NCBI RefSeq assembly: GCF_050633125.1 | Contig: NZ_JBOEFX010000022.1 | Location: forward strand, 1 to 64,000 | DNA from: Lewinella sp050633125 | GTDB taxonomy: Bacteria; Bacteroidota; Bacteroidia; Chitinophagales; Saprospiraceae | Length of the DNA: 64,000 bases | Reading direction: 5' to 3' | In this document: in pieces, positions 17,300 through 26,374 of the stretch | Numbering within the stretch: position 1 is the stretch's first letter | How the letters are laid out: each line of letters opens with the position of its first letter | The notes under the pieces: generated by a model | Database searches by the model: none | What the model was told of the DNA's origin: nothing | What the model saw: only the letters and a program-made list of their open reading frames with translations | Program-made: the position numbers and the translations under genes

Positions 17300-17971
17300 A
17301 TGAAACTCACCTTCCTTTTCTTAGCTTCTTTCATCTTATTTACTTCTTGTATCAAAGATGATTTTGTTGCGGATACCGTTGATCCCATCCTCCGCATAGA
17401 TCAAGCTGTAGATACCCTCGCCGTCAATAGCGAATTTCGCTTCACAGCCCTATACCTCAATAATATTGGCACCTCAGAAGAGGTGAGTATTTTATGGCAA
17501 AGCTCAGCGCCAGAGATCATTAGCATCGACCCTAATGGGTTGGCTCTAGGCCTACAGGTGGGTGGTGCCACTATTACAGCTACTTTTAACGATGATGGTC
17601 AACTGGTACAAGATAGCATCCAAGTTCACGTAGGTGAACAAACCGTTATTGTCAATACTGCCCGAAGTGGTACGATTGCTACAACCAGTTCTTATCTACT
17701 AGAAGGAGATTTCACCTTATCTGCCCTTGGTAATGATATTGAGCTATCCATTGCCGATAACTATCGTGCGTCTACAGCGCTACCGGGACTATATGTTTAC
17801 CTGACCAATAATCCTAACACGATCGCCAGTGCCTACGAAATTGGGCCGGTCACGACTTTTTCGGGTGCCCATAGCTACACGATTCCTGCTGCTGGCCTCA
17901 ACGATTACAATTACGTCCTCTACTTCTGCAAGCCCTTCAACGTAAAAGTCGGAGATGGTGAAATTCAATAA
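17300..17971 (+). CDS. DM13-domain lipoprotein with Big2-like domain
   Basis: A 223-residue lipoprotein (MKLTFLFLASFILFTSC). Residues about 35-110 form a Big2-type Ig-like domain (SILWQSSAPEIISIDPNGLA, GGATITATF). Residues about 118-223 match the DM13 domain: GTIATTSSYLLEGDFTLSAL, ELSIADNYRASTALPGLYVY, AYEIGPVTTFSGAHSYTIPA and a final YVLYFCKPFNVKVG with the conserved cysteine. DM13 is predicted to be a redox or electron-transfer domain in the DOMON literature. It is first in an operon with an outer membrane protein (33 bases) and a DUF6503 lipoprotein. Confidence 0.75.
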   Translation: MKLTFLFLASFILFTSCIKDDFVADTVDPILRIDQAVDTLAVNSEFRFTALYLNNIGTSEEVSILWQSSAPEIISIDPNGLALGLQVGGATITATFNDDGQLVQDSIQVHVGEQTVIVNTARSGTIATTSSYLLEGDFTLSALGNDIELSIADNYRASTALPGLYVYLTNNPNTIASAYEIGPVTTFSGAHSYTIPAAGLNDYNYVLYFCKPFNVKVGDGEIQ

Positions 17972-18004
17972 ACTCCTTCATCCTTTAATTCAAACAACAT
18001 CACC

Positions 18005-18886
18005 ATGAGGTATTCCTTGCTGCTTTTCACACTACTTACCTTATCCACAACGATGCTCCATGCAGGTGGTCCGTGGCCACAAGCCCCTGGGAAAGCCTAC
18101 CTAAAACTATCAGAATGGTGGACCGTTTTTGACCAACACTATACCGATGCTGGCCTACTGGACCCCAATGTTACAACCGGTATTTTTAATACGACCTTCT
18201 ACGCCGAATATGGGATAACGGATCGTTTCACAACCATCATTAACGCCCCTTTATTTAGCCGCAACTACGTCAACAACCTGCGCTCAACCACTACGGGTGA
18301 GCTTATTCAAAGTGGTGATGCCGTTAATAGTCTCGGAGATATTGATCTTGGTATAAAATACGGTCTTACCAAACCCGGAAGCAAATTCCCCGTGGCAGCT
18401 ACCTTGATTCTTGGTTTGCCAACTGGCCGATCAGTTGCAGGTATTCAAAACAACCTACAAACGGGGGATGGAGAATTCAACCAGATTCTGCAAATCGAAA
18501 CAGGTACCAGTTTCCAATTAGGTAAAAAAGTGAATAGCTACGCCAGCGTTTATCTGGGAGTCAACAATCGTTCTAATGGTTTTTCTGAAGAATTGCGCTA
18601 CGGTGTAGAATGGGGCTTGGGACTCATGGATCAACGACTCTGGTTTATTGGTCGCCTCAACAGTGTGGAGTCCTTCAAAAATGGAGAAACTGCTGCTACC
18701 GTAACCAGTACCAGTATTTTTGCCAACAATACCGAGTTCAGTGGTGTTGCGCTAGAGGTAGCTTACTACCTCAAAGGCCGTTGGGGAATATCAGCTTCCG
18801 TTGCCGGTGCCTTTCGCGGAGAAATTATCGCAGCAGCACCCGCTTATTCTGTAGGTATCTTTTATGATCTAAACAAAATCAACTAA
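18005..18886 (+). CDS. Outer-membrane transporter-like beta-barrel protein
   Basis: 293 residues with a signal peptide (MRYSLLLFTLLTLSTTMLHA). The mature protein is a run of amphipathic beta strands with aromatic ends, as in the 'MetA-pathway of phenol degradation'/transporter-like family: TGIFNTTFYAEYGITDRFTT, GDIDLGIKYGLTKPGSKFPV, ATLILGLPTGRS and a final YSVGIFYDLNKIN. It may form a channel. It sits between two lipoprotein genes in one operon, so the three probably act together at the outer membrane. The substrate is unknown. Confidence 0.65.
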   Translation: MRYSLLLFTLLTLSTTMLHAGGPWPQAPGKAYLKLSEWWTVFDQHYTDAGLLDPNVTTGIFNTTFYAEYGITDRFTTIINAPLFSRNYVNNLRSTTTGELIQSGDAVNSLGDIDLGIKYGLTKPGSKFPVAATLILGLPTGRSVAGIQNNLQTGDGEFNQILQIETGTSFQLGKKVNSYASVYLGVNNRSNGFSEELRYGVEWGLGLMDQRLWFIGRLNSVESFKNGETAATVTSTSIFANNTEFSGVALEVAYYLKGRWGISASVAGAFRGEIIAAAPAYSVGIFYDLNKIN

Positions 18887-18947
18887 TCTTTCTCAAAGCC
18901 GGAAATGGGAAGTTCGCTCCCCAAACTAACTAACAATCTAACTAACC

Positions 18948-19742
18948 ATGATCTTACGTATTCTTATTTTTTCAACATTCATCTTCTCTCTTGCGTCCTG
19001 TGGCCCAACAGCAACTGCCCCACCGGAAACAACACCGGAGGTCGAAGCAGCTATTCCACTGACTTTCTCCCAGAAAATAGAAGCCGCACACCATAAGGAA
19101 AGCTTCCAGTCGCATGAAGCTATTCAGTTCGACCTCCAGCTTTTCTTTGGAGGCACCGAACGCTTGAATGGCACCCTGACATTGAGTACAGATTCGCGCC
19201 AAGCGATGATCGCCTACAAGGACGGGAAGAAAATCTATGTTCAGGATGACAAAATGTTTGTTGCTCCGACTACCGAAAGCCTCAAAAGCACCCGCTTTGC
19301 AGCCTACACCTGGTCGTACTTCTTTATGCTACCCTACAAGCTTAATGATGGAGGTACCGTATGGAGTGATTATCCAGATACAAATCTGAACGGAGACACT
19401 TACGCCACTGGCAAACTCAGCTTTACCCCCGGCACCGGCGATGCACCCGATGATTGGTATGTCGTTTACGCCGATACAGAAACACTACTCACACAGGTTG
19501 CTGCCTACATTGTTACCGCAGGAAAATCCCAAGCCGAAGCCGAGGAAGACCCACACGCTATCCAGTACCTTAATTATCAAAAGGTCGATGGAATTCCCAT
19601 TGCTACCGAATGGAAATTCTGGGGCTGGCAACCCGATCAGGGATTGACAGAGCAATTGGGCGAAGCAACGCTAAGTAATATTTCCTTTATGACTCCTGCG
19701 GAAGGCTTCTTTACGCCGCCAGCGGATTTTATTGAAGGGTAA
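18948..19742 (+). CDS. DUF6503-family lipoprotein
   Basis: A 264-residue lipoprotein (MILRILIFSTFIFSLASC). The sequence follows the DUF6503 plan: KIEAAHHKESFQSHEAIQFD, LNGTLTLSTDSRQAMIAYKD, a tyrosine/tryptophan-rich core AAYTWSYFFMLPYKLNDGG, and IPIATEWKFWGW near the end. DUF6503 proteins are found in Bacteroidota envelopes and are of unknown function; the fold may resemble lipoprotein carriers (LolA/LolB-like), which is inference. It is the last gene of the DM13 operon and is followed by a bidirectional terminator. Confidence 0.7.
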   Translation: MILRILIFSTFIFSLASCGPTATAPPETTPEVEAAIPLTFSQKIEAAHHKESFQSHEAIQFDLQLFFGGTERLNGTLTLSTDSRQAMIAYKDGKKIYVQDDKMFVAPTTESLKSTRFAAYTWSYFFMLPYKLNDGGTVWSDYPDTNLNGDTYATGKLSFTPGTGDAPDDWYVVYADTETLLTQVAAYIVTAGKSQAEAEEDPHAIQYLNYQKVDGIPIATEWKFWGWQPDQGLTEQLGEATLSNISFMTPAEGFFTPPADFIEG

Positions 19743-19776
19743 AGCGTCAGCTTATTTTATAAAGTATTCCGTAAAA

Positions 19777-19817
19777 CAAAAATTCCGAACGATCACAAGT
19801 ATCGTTCGGAATTTTTA
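19777..19817. terminator. Bidirectional terminator between convergent genes
   Basis: Arms attccgaacgat and atcgttcggaat pair perfectly over 12 bases around a 7-base loop. There is a T run on the plus side (attttt) and an A run (acaaaaa) on the other, so it can serve both the DUF6503 gene and glyA. Confidence 0.85.
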
Positions 19818-19837
19818 TTAGTAGTACTAAGCTTAAT

Positions 19838-21127
19838 CTACGCCTCCACCGACTCGCCCGCAAAAAGCGGAAACGGAGCCATGTGAGCGTTAATTGCTTG
19901 ACGAACTTTTGCAATTTGCTGCTCATCTTCCGGTGCGCTGAGCACGGTATCAATCCATGCTACCGTTTGCAGACAATCTTCTTCGGTAAACCCGCGTGTA
20001 GTCACTGCTGCTGTACCTATCCGAATGCCACTGGTCACCATCGGAGATTCTGTATCGAAAGGCACCATGTTTTTATTTACGGTGATATCAGCCATCCCTA
20101 AAGCTGCTTCAGCTACTTTCCCGGTTACGCCTTTCGAGCGTAGATCGATCAACATAAGGTGGTTGCTGGTACCGTCACTGATTATTTTGTAACCTCTTTC
20201 TACAAAAGCCTGGGCCATTACCTGGGCATTCTTGATGACCTGCTCGCCATAAGCTTTATAACTAGGTTGCAGACATTCGCCAAAAGCCACTGCTTTGGCT
20301 GCAATGACGTGCTCCAGCGGGCCACCTTGCATACCGGGAAAAACACCACTATTCAATACTGCCGACATTTTCAGTGGCGTGCCTTTGCGAGTTGTACGTC
20401 CCCAAGGATTATCAAAATTCTTACCCATCATAATGATACCACCACGTGGGCCACGTAGCGTCTTATGCGTCGTAGAAGTTACGATATGGCAATGCTGCAT
20501 CGGGTCATTCAACAATCCGGAGGCAATCAATCCAGCCGGATGAGCAATGTCTGCAAGCAACAAAGCACCTACTTCATCAGCAATCGCACGAAAACGAGCA
20601 TAATCCCAATCACGAGAATAAGCAGAAGCTCCACAGATAATAAGTTTAGGCTTTACCTCTTGGGCTTTAGCTGCCACCTTATCCATATCAATCAGGCCAG
20701 AGTCTTGCTCTACACCATAGAAGTGAGGTTTGTAGACCTTTCCGCTAAAATTGACAGGAGAACCGTGTGACAAGTGGCCACCGTGAGCAAGGTCAAAGCC
20801 AAGGATATTATCTCCGGGCTGAAGCACTGCCAAGAATACCGCAGCATTGGCCTGAGCTCCCGAGTGTGGCTGCACATTTGCGTATTCCGCACCAAAAAGC
20901 TCCTTTAAACGACTGATAGCCAAGCGTTCTACTTCATCGACTACTTCACAGCCACCATAGTATCTGCGACCAGGATACCCCTCGGCATATTTATTTGTCA
21001 GTACACTCCCCATCGCCTTCATGGTAGCGGCACTGGTAAAGTTTTCCGAGGCAATCAGTTCGATGCCGTGTAATTGGCGTTCTTTTTCCTTTTGAATAAG
21101 GTCGAAAAGTTGGGTATCGGTAGCCAT
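19838..21127 (-). CDS. glyA: Serine hydroxymethyltransferase
   Basis: The PLP enzyme that interconverts serine and glycine with tetrahydrofolate, feeding one-carbon metabolism. 429 residues, the usual length. Motifs: LIASENFTS near residue 25, YAEGYPGRRYYGGCEVVDEV, VQPHSGAQANAAVF, DIAHPAGLIASG and the Schiff-base lysine in VTSTTHKTLRGPRGGI. The C-terminal part TSGIRIGTAAVTTRGFTEED is also diagnostic. It is transcribed alone; a TACCTTCG box (minus strand) lies upstream. Confidence 0.98.
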   Translation of the reverse strand: MATDTQLFDLIQKEKERQLHGIELIASENFTSAATMKAMGSVLTNKYAEGYPGRRYYGGCEVVDEVERLAISRLKELFGAEYANVQPHSGAQANAAVFLAVLQPGDNILGFDLAHGGHLSHGSPVNFSGKVYKPHFYGVEQDSGLIDMDKVAAKAQEVKPKLIICGASAYSRDWDYARFRAIADEVGALLLADIAHPAGLIASGLLNDPMQHCHIVTSTTHKTLRGPRGGIIMMGKNFDNPWGRTTRKGTPLKMSAVLNSGVFPGMQGGPLEHVIAAKAVAFGECLQPSYKAYGEQVIKNAQVMAQAFVERGYKIISDGTSNHLMLIDLRSKGVTGKVAEAALGMADITVNKNMVPFDTESPMVTSGIRIGTAAVTTRGFTEEDCLQTVAWIDTVLSAPEDEQQIAKVRQAINAHMAPFPLFAGESVEA

Positions 21128-21266
21128 TTTGCTTACGCTGTTAGATTAAATTTAAAAAAGCTGAATTCCGGGCCGAAGGTACAATAATTTACCTTTGGTT
21201 TACCTTTATAAGGGTGTCTACCCAAAGCCAGAAGTGCCGTTTTTTACAAATTGCAAACTTAGTTAT

Positions 21267-21274
21267 TAGCTTTG
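21267..21274 (+). promoter_or_regulatory. -7 promoter box TAGCTTTG
   Basis: An exact match to TAnnTTTG, 33 bases before the ATG of the metallophosphoesterase gene. A second exact box, TACCTTTG, occurs at 21190-21197 in the same divergent region with glyA. Confidence 0.5.
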
Positions 21275-21307
21275 TCTTCTCGTTAACGCCAAAAATCACT
21301 GAAGCCT

Positions 21308-22882
21308 ATGCCGCAATCGGCACTCCTACGTTCCTTTTTACACGCTACTGGCCTGTGGCTGGTATTCATTGGTTTGTTATTCCCATTGTGTGCTTTTAGC
21401 CGCGTAGAAAGGCTACGAGCAACCTGGCGTAGCAACCCTGCAACCAGCATGGTCATTGGCTGGGACCAAGTATCAGGCGGGCGACCGGTCATTTTTTATG
21501 ATCAAACCGATCACGGCCAAAATACAGCGGCTTACCGTTTTCAATCTCCTCCTTCCCGGGCGGCACGCGCCAAGGCCATGAACAATGTTTTTGCCCGACT
21601 GGAAAACCTCCAACCCAATACGGTTTACTATTTTGTCATTCAGGATACCGAGGGAGTTAGTAAGCGTTATTCTTTTAAAACCGCTCCGGATTCTCCAGGT
21701 GAGCGCCTTGCTATTATTGCAGGAAGCGACTCTCGTAATCACCGACTTGCTCGCTGCGATGCCAATCGGCTGGTCAGTAAATTACGGCCCCACTGTGTCG
21801 TCTTCGGCGGAGACATGACCGATGATGACTCTGATACCGAATGGCGCGAATGGTTTGATGATTGGCAATTGACTATTGGCAGCGATGGTCGCATCTTCCC
21901 AATCATTCCCGCTCGTGGCAATCACGAATCCAGTAACGATCCATTAATTAATTGCTTTGATGTCCCTAGCCCTGATGTGTATTATGCACTTACTCTGGGT
22001 GGAAATTTATTCCGGCTATATACCCTCAACACACAAATTCCCGGCGCTGGCGAACAACGCGATTGGTTGGGTCGCGACCTTCAGGCTAGCCAGGGAATCA
22101 CCTGGCGGATGGTACAATACCACCAGGCTATGCGCCCTCATACGGCTGCAAAGCGCGAGCGAGAAGATTTGATCCCACAGTGGGCCACCCTATTCCACAA
22201 ATACAAGGTCCAGCTCGTTATGGAGTCGGATGCCCACGTCGTAAAAAGTACTTGGCCCATTCGCCCAAGCAAAGAACCTGGCAGTCATGAAGGTTTCATT
22301 AGAGACGATGCCAACGGTACCGTATATACCGGCGAAGGCGGCTGGGGCGCTCCTCTACGGGCAGCCGATGACCCCAAGCCCTGGACACGCAGCTATGGCC
22401 GATTCAACCAGTTCAAGTGGATTTTTGTAGACCAGGACAAAATTGAAGTTCGCACCATAAAAACGGAAGGCTCTAACCGGGTAGCAGAAGTAAACCCCGA
22501 CAACATTTTTGAACCACCCTACGGCCTAGTCATTTGGAGCCCCAAGGAGGGGGATGTTGTCAGAATCATGAATCCCAATTCTCGCCCTCAAGCACCAGCA
22601 GGTAACAATATCACCCTCAATAACAATGGTAATGTTGCCAACATCAGTCCTGACATTAATGGCAATGTTCACATTGATTATAGCTTAGGTGAAACCGCAC
22701 AGGTACAAATCATTTTGATCAATAGCCGAATGCAAGAAATGGCTCGCCTCGAATACCCTAGCCAAATCCCTGGGCCTTACAAGAAATCGCTCGACCTCAG
22801 CAACGCTCCTTCCGGAGAATACAGCCTGATTGTAAAAGCGAATAATAAACTCAATCGGCGTTTTGTCATTACGATTCCTTAG
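21308..22882 (+). CDS. Secreted metallophosphoesterase, T9SS-type tail
   Basis: 524 residues: a signal region (LHATGLWLVFIGLLFPLCAF), an N-terminal FnIII-like domain of the purple acid phosphatase type (RATWRSNPATSMVIGWDQVS, LQPNTVYYFVIQD), then a calcineurin-like phosphoesterase (IIAGSDSRNH, VVFGGDMTDDDSD, IPARGNHESS, VQYHQAM, VMESDAHVVK). The metal-site motifs deviate: DSR replaces the usual DxH/DxG, and SDAHV stands for GHxH. The last 80 residues (VQIILINSRMQEMARLEY...GEYSLIVKANNKLNRRFVI) resemble a type A T9SS sorting domain. It is probably cell-surface or secreted and hydrolyses phosphate esters, or is an inactive binding relative. Confidence 0.8.
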   Translation: MPQSALLRSFLHATGLWLVFIGLLFPLCAFSRVERLRATWRSNPATSMVIGWDQVSGGRPVIFYDQTDHGQNTAAYRFQSPPSRAARAKAMNNVFARLENLQPNTVYYFVIQDTEGVSKRYSFKTAPDSPGERLAIIAGSDSRNHRLARCDANRLVSKLRPHCVVFGGDMTDDDSDTEWREWFDDWQLTIGSDGRIFPIIPARGNHESSNDPLINCFDVPSPDVYYALTLGGNLFRLYTLNTQIPGAGEQRDWLGRDLQASQGITWRMVQYHQAMRPHTAAKREREDLIPQWATLFHKYKVQLVMESDAHVVKSTWPIRPSKEPGSHEGFIRDDANGTVYTGEGGWGAPLRAADDPKPWTRSYGRFNQFKWIFVDQDKIEVRTIKTEGSNRVAEVNPDNIFEPPYGLVIWSPKEGDVVRIMNPNSRPQAPAGNNITLNNNGNVANISPDINGNVHIDYSLGETAQVQIILINSRMQEMARLEYPSQIPGPYKKSLDLSNAPSGEYSLIVKANNKLNRRFVITIP

Positions 22883-23278
22883 TGGAAGTAAAGGTGTAAA
22901 AGTGTAAGGGTTGGGTGACCTTTCCTAAAGTGGGAAATCGGAAATATTTGGGGCCATCCTTGTAGATTGAATTCATGAATTCAACAGGGGCAAATATGAC
23001 CTAAAACAACCTCGCGTATCAAGCCTCCCTGCCCCTGCAATATACAACCCGAAACACAGCACTTTTTGACAATGGGAAGGGCTGGTTTTAGGACTAAACG
23101 TGTGAAAGTTGGGAAATCTTCCCACACTCCTCACAAAGCACCTTGCACCTAAATCGGAAGTCGGAAGTCAAATCCGACGGAATCTGCTTATTAGTGTAGC
23201 TGCATGAATGTATTTATACGAATGCCCCTGCTGGCCCCACAATCAAACCATTCAACAACCAAACTATCAAACCCGCCC
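22883..23278. other. Intergenic region without a gene
   Basis: 396 bases between convergent genes with no credible reading frame. It holds an 18-base perfect palindrome, ttgaattcatgaattcaa (22967-22984), and short near-repeats of the type atcggaagtcggaagtc (about 23151-23170). No terminator with a T tract is clear. Confidence 0.5.
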
Positions 23279-24250
23279 CTACGCCCCCGTACGATAAGCC
23301 ACATAAAAACCATACCCCAAACCTCGCGAGGCCCCAAAACTCCCCATATTAAACGAGCCCAGCAAGCCTAGGCGAATGGTATCACTATCAGTGAATCTTC
23401 CTGGTAATAAGTAACCTACTTGAAGCGCCAACGTCTGATTAAGGCTATAACTCAAGCCGCCCCAAAAAGCTTTGGGGTATTCTATGTTCAAGTTAAACTG
23501 GCTATTGCTGATGTTCTTTCCGGCTGTATTCAACCAGAAGGAAGGTTCTATCACGAAATTAGTGCCCGCCGAGCGGTAACCGATGGTGGCATTTGCATGA
23601 AAGGCACGTTTCAGGTTACCTGTAGGCAGGGTTTCCCGAAAGGTAATATCCTGGGGCAGTATCTGGTTGGTGCCCGCTCCAGCGTAGAAGAAGCTTTTGT
23701 CATTAGGGCCACTGGGCCGGGAAGCGAAAAACACCCCTACCCCAATGTTAGGCACAAATTCATTCAATTCCCCAACCGGCTGCAAGGGGTCACCAGCATC
23801 ACGGACAATATATTCGCCACCGTCAATGAATATCTGCTGCATGGCCAGCATTAATCCTAGCGACAGTTGAGCCTGCGTTCTTGGGCCTGAACTACGTCGC
23901 TTCCTTCCTCCAAATTTCAGCTTATAAGCGTAGGTCAGCGCCAAGGTATTGTTACGGATCGGCTTGATCTCATCCAGTACCAGGAACCCTCCCAAGCTAA
24001 AGTTTTCCTTGAGCACCGGGTATTGACCATAAATGGTAGTAGTTTCGGGTGCATCTTCAAAGCCTACCCATTCTTGTTGGTGCGTTACGCCCAGTTCCCA
24101 GTAATTTTCGACGGCGGTCATGGCTGGGTTCCATATAAAGTTATTGGAGGCAAAAGGGCTACGCGCGGGTAGCTGTTGTGCATTCATCCTTGTAACCACC
24201 AATAGGCTGATGATCGCCAGTAAACTCAAATATTGTTTATGCTTTATCAT
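23279..24250 (-). CDS. PorP/SprF-family T9SS membrane protein
   Basis: 323 residues from the ATG at 24250, which overlaps the TGA of the upstream cargo gene in the classic ATGA manner; an ATG two codons earlier is less likely. Signal peptide: MIKHKQYLSLLAIISLLVVT...MNAQ. PorP/SprF hallmarks: NFIWNPAMTAVENYWELGVT, HQQEWVGFEDAPETTTIYGQ, LGGFLVLDEI, and a C-terminal barrel strand pattern (YSLNQTLALQVGYLLPGRF). SprF-like proteins are needed specifically for export or surface attachment of cargo with type B C-terminal domains, such as the one encoded directly upstream. Confidence 0.9.
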   Translation of the reverse strand: MIKHKQYLSLLAIISLLVVTRMNAQQLPARSPFASNNFIWNPAMTAVENYWELGVTHQQEWVGFEDAPETTTIYGQYPVLKENFSLGGFLVLDEIKPIRNNTLALTYAYKLKFGGRKRRSSGPRTQAQLSLGLMLAMQQIFIDGGEYIVRDAGDPLQPVGELNEFVPNIGVGVFFASRPSGPNDKSFFYAGAGTNQILPQDITFRETLPTGNLKRAFHANATIGYRSAGTNFVIEPSFWLNTAGKNISNSQFNLNIEYPKAFWGGLSYSLNQTLALQVGYLLPGRFTDSDTIRLGLLGSFNMGSFGASRGLGYGFYVAYRTGA

Positions 24251-26262
24251 TCCCATACGATGGTTAAGGTTTGCTTGATTTCGCCTTGGCGGAAAGCCAA
24301 CACGTAGAAATAATTCCCCGCAGGTAAGCGAGCGTCTTTGTAAAGCCCCACAAAACGATCTTCATCGCTCTGATAGTTGAGCTTTTGATAAACCAAATCG
24401 CCCCAACGGTTATACACCTTCAGAGAATTGCTGCCAAATTTCGTAATTAGCCCAAAGTCCAGTTCATCGTTCAGGCCATCACCATTGGGGGTGATCAAGT
24501 TGTAAGGAATGATGCTTTCTACGGGGTTATTAGCCACCAGTACCGTCACCTCATCCAGGGTTTCACAGCCATTGATATCGGTGATAGCAACGCGATAAGT
24601 CGTGCTATCTTCTGGGCTCACTGTCGGGTTGGGTACTGAGGGGTCACTGACGGGGAAAAGATTGTCTTCCCATGCGTAAAAGATGCCGCCTTGGGCCATC
24701 AGTCGTGCTTCATCGCCTGGTGCAATACAGGTATCTGCCCCTGCCGTTGCCAGAACGTCGTACACTAATAGGGAAAAAGCCAAGGTATCCAAACCACAAT
24801 CATTGCCTATTTCTACTTGATAGTTCGTAGTGGTATCAGGAAAAGCCAGTGGGTTGAAAATATCCATCGCGCTCAGGCTACTGGTGTCTGCTAGCCAGCG
24901 ATAATTACTTCCTCCGCTTACATTAAGCTGCAAGCTATCGCCGGGGCAAATTTCAGGAAAATCGGTTTCTAAAACACCAACCGGTGTCATTCCCGGCAAC
25001 ACTTCAGTGGTCGCCTCGGCGCTACAGCCAGCGGTATTGGTAACGGTTACCGCGTAACTACCGGTTATTGTTACTATAATACTATCTGTCGTTTCTCCTG
25101 TCGACCAATTATAAGCTCCCATCCCTCCGGGCACAAGTACAGTACTCTCTCCGCAAAGCATTACCGATGAAGGCAGACTCAACACCGGTGCTCCTGGTGC
25201 TGTAACCATCGTATCCAGGCTGAGGGTACAATCATTGGCATCCTCAATCACCAAACTGTAGTTACCGGCCGCCAAACCCGTAAATGAGCCGGAGGCATTG
25301 CTAATTCCATTGAGTTGATAACTAAATGGAGATGTCCCTCCCGTGGCCAACACATTCAGGCTGCCATTGGGCGCATCACAATCAGCTTCTATCACCTCCA
25401 GGTTCTCAATGGAAAGTGGAGCCGCCGCTTCTGCAATAATTAATTCATAAGAAAAAACGTCCGTACCATCCTGATCTGTAATCGTCAGCGAGTAGATTCC
25501 TCCACTAAGATTGGTGAGATTTAAGCTCGTTGCCGAAAAATTGTCTGGTCCTGTCCAGAGAAAGGAATAATCAGCTGGGTCCACCTCTAAGTTTACAGTA
25601 GCATTTCCATCTGCCAATCCAAAACAAGAGACGTCACTACTATTTATACTGAATCCCAAAGGGGAAGCAATCGCAATTCTCCCTGGGGCCTGTTCCAACA
25701 CCACCGGCTCAAATATCCCCGGACTCATGGTGGATTTAAAAATTTGGATCGCCAAAGGGTTCCCCGTAAAGGGTAAAATGGTAAAATCACCGGGTTCGCC
25801 CATTGCTGTAAAAGTTAGGCGAGCAATGACCGTCCCGTCTGGCAGTGATTCTCCATCGCCTCCGTTATCAAACCAGCTGAGGCGAAGTTCGCCCTGGTCT
25901 GCCTGAAAATCGCCGATCGCCAGTAAAGGCAGGGCATCCAATTCAAAGTCGACATAAGTAGCGACATCCGTATCCCAGTTGATAGATAACTGTAAACTTG
26001 CAATACTATCAAAATCTGTAACGGTGAGCGGCAAGGTGACGGTTTCGCCATCTGCTACTGTTACCTCCGGTAAGCTTAGGCGCACACTCTGCCCAACGAG
26101 GGTGAAGGAACAGAGTAAAGCCAGCACCAACACTACAAAGGTACCGCGTAGAATGTTGAGTAATCGACCAATAGTAGTAAAGAGATACGCAGCGATTTCA
26201 TCGCTACCTGAGGTAAAGGATAGAGGGACTTTAATCCGTCTTAACCATAAGTGTAGTTTCAT
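24247..26262 (-). CDS. Cohesin-like/SprB-repeat protein with type B T9SS tail
   Basis: 671 residues. After a long N-terminal lead (about 40 residues) comes a hydrophobic signal stretch (GTFVVLVLALLCSFTLVGQ), a cohesin-like beta domain (SLPEVTVADGETVTLPLTVT, LQLSINWDTDV, GELRLSWFDNGGDG; residues about 60-200), two SprB-type repeats (about 205-370), further Ig-like parts and a gliding-motility C-terminal domain (NLITPNGDGLNDELDFG, LKVYNRWGDLVYQ, ARLPAGNYFYVLAFRQGEIK) at about 590-671. This is the CHU_C/type B sorting signal. The next gene is its PorP/SprF-type partner, overlapping by 4 bases. It is probably a surface adhesin. Confidence 0.85.
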   Translation of the reverse strand: MKLHLWLRRIKVPLSFTSGSDEIAAYLFTTIGRLLNILRGTFVVLVLALLCSFTLVGQSVRLSLPEVTVADGETVTLPLTVTDFDSIASLQLSINWDTDVATYVDFELDALPLLAIGDFQADQGELRLSWFDNGGDGESLPDGTVIARLTFTAMGEPGDFTILPFTGNPLAIQIFKSTMSPGIFEPVVLEQAPGRIAIASPLGFSINSSDVSCFGLADGNATVNLEVDPADYSFLWTGPDNFSATSLNLTNLSGGIYSLTITDQDGTDVFSYELIIAEAAAPLSIENLEVIEADCDAPNGSLNVLATGGTSPFSYQLNGISNASGSFTGLAAGNYSLVIEDANDCTLSLDTMVTAPGAPVLSLPSSVMLCGESTVLVPGGMGAYNWSTGETTDSIIVTITGSYAVTVTNTAGCSAEATTEVLPGMTPVGVLETDFPEICPGDSLQLNVSGGSNYRWLADTSSLSAMDIFNPLAFPDTTTNYQVEIGNDCGLDTLAFSLLVYDVLATAGADTCIAPGDEARLMAQGGIFYAWEDNLFPVSDPSVPNPTVSPEDSTTYRVAITDINGCETLDEVTVLVANNPVESIIPYNLITPNGDGLNDELDFGLITKFGSNSLKVYNRWGDLVYQKLNYQSDEDRFVGLYKDARLPAGNYFYVLAFRQGEIKQTLTIVWE

Positions 26263-26304
26263 AGTTTTGGGATGTTACTAATCCTCCCCAAAGATAGGGG
26301 TCAA

Positions 26305-26351
26305 AAAGTAAAAATCCCCCAGCAAGGCAAACGAGTACCTAACTGAGGGAT
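26305..26351 (-). terminator. Terminator after the giant surface gene
   Basis: Read on the minus strand, atccctcag and ctgggggat pair with one mismatch and are followed by a T-rich run (tttttactttttg). It separates the 3,426-residue gene from the type B cargo/PorP pair downstream. Confidence 0.65.
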
Positions 26352-26374
26352 CACTTTTATATAACAAACAAATC

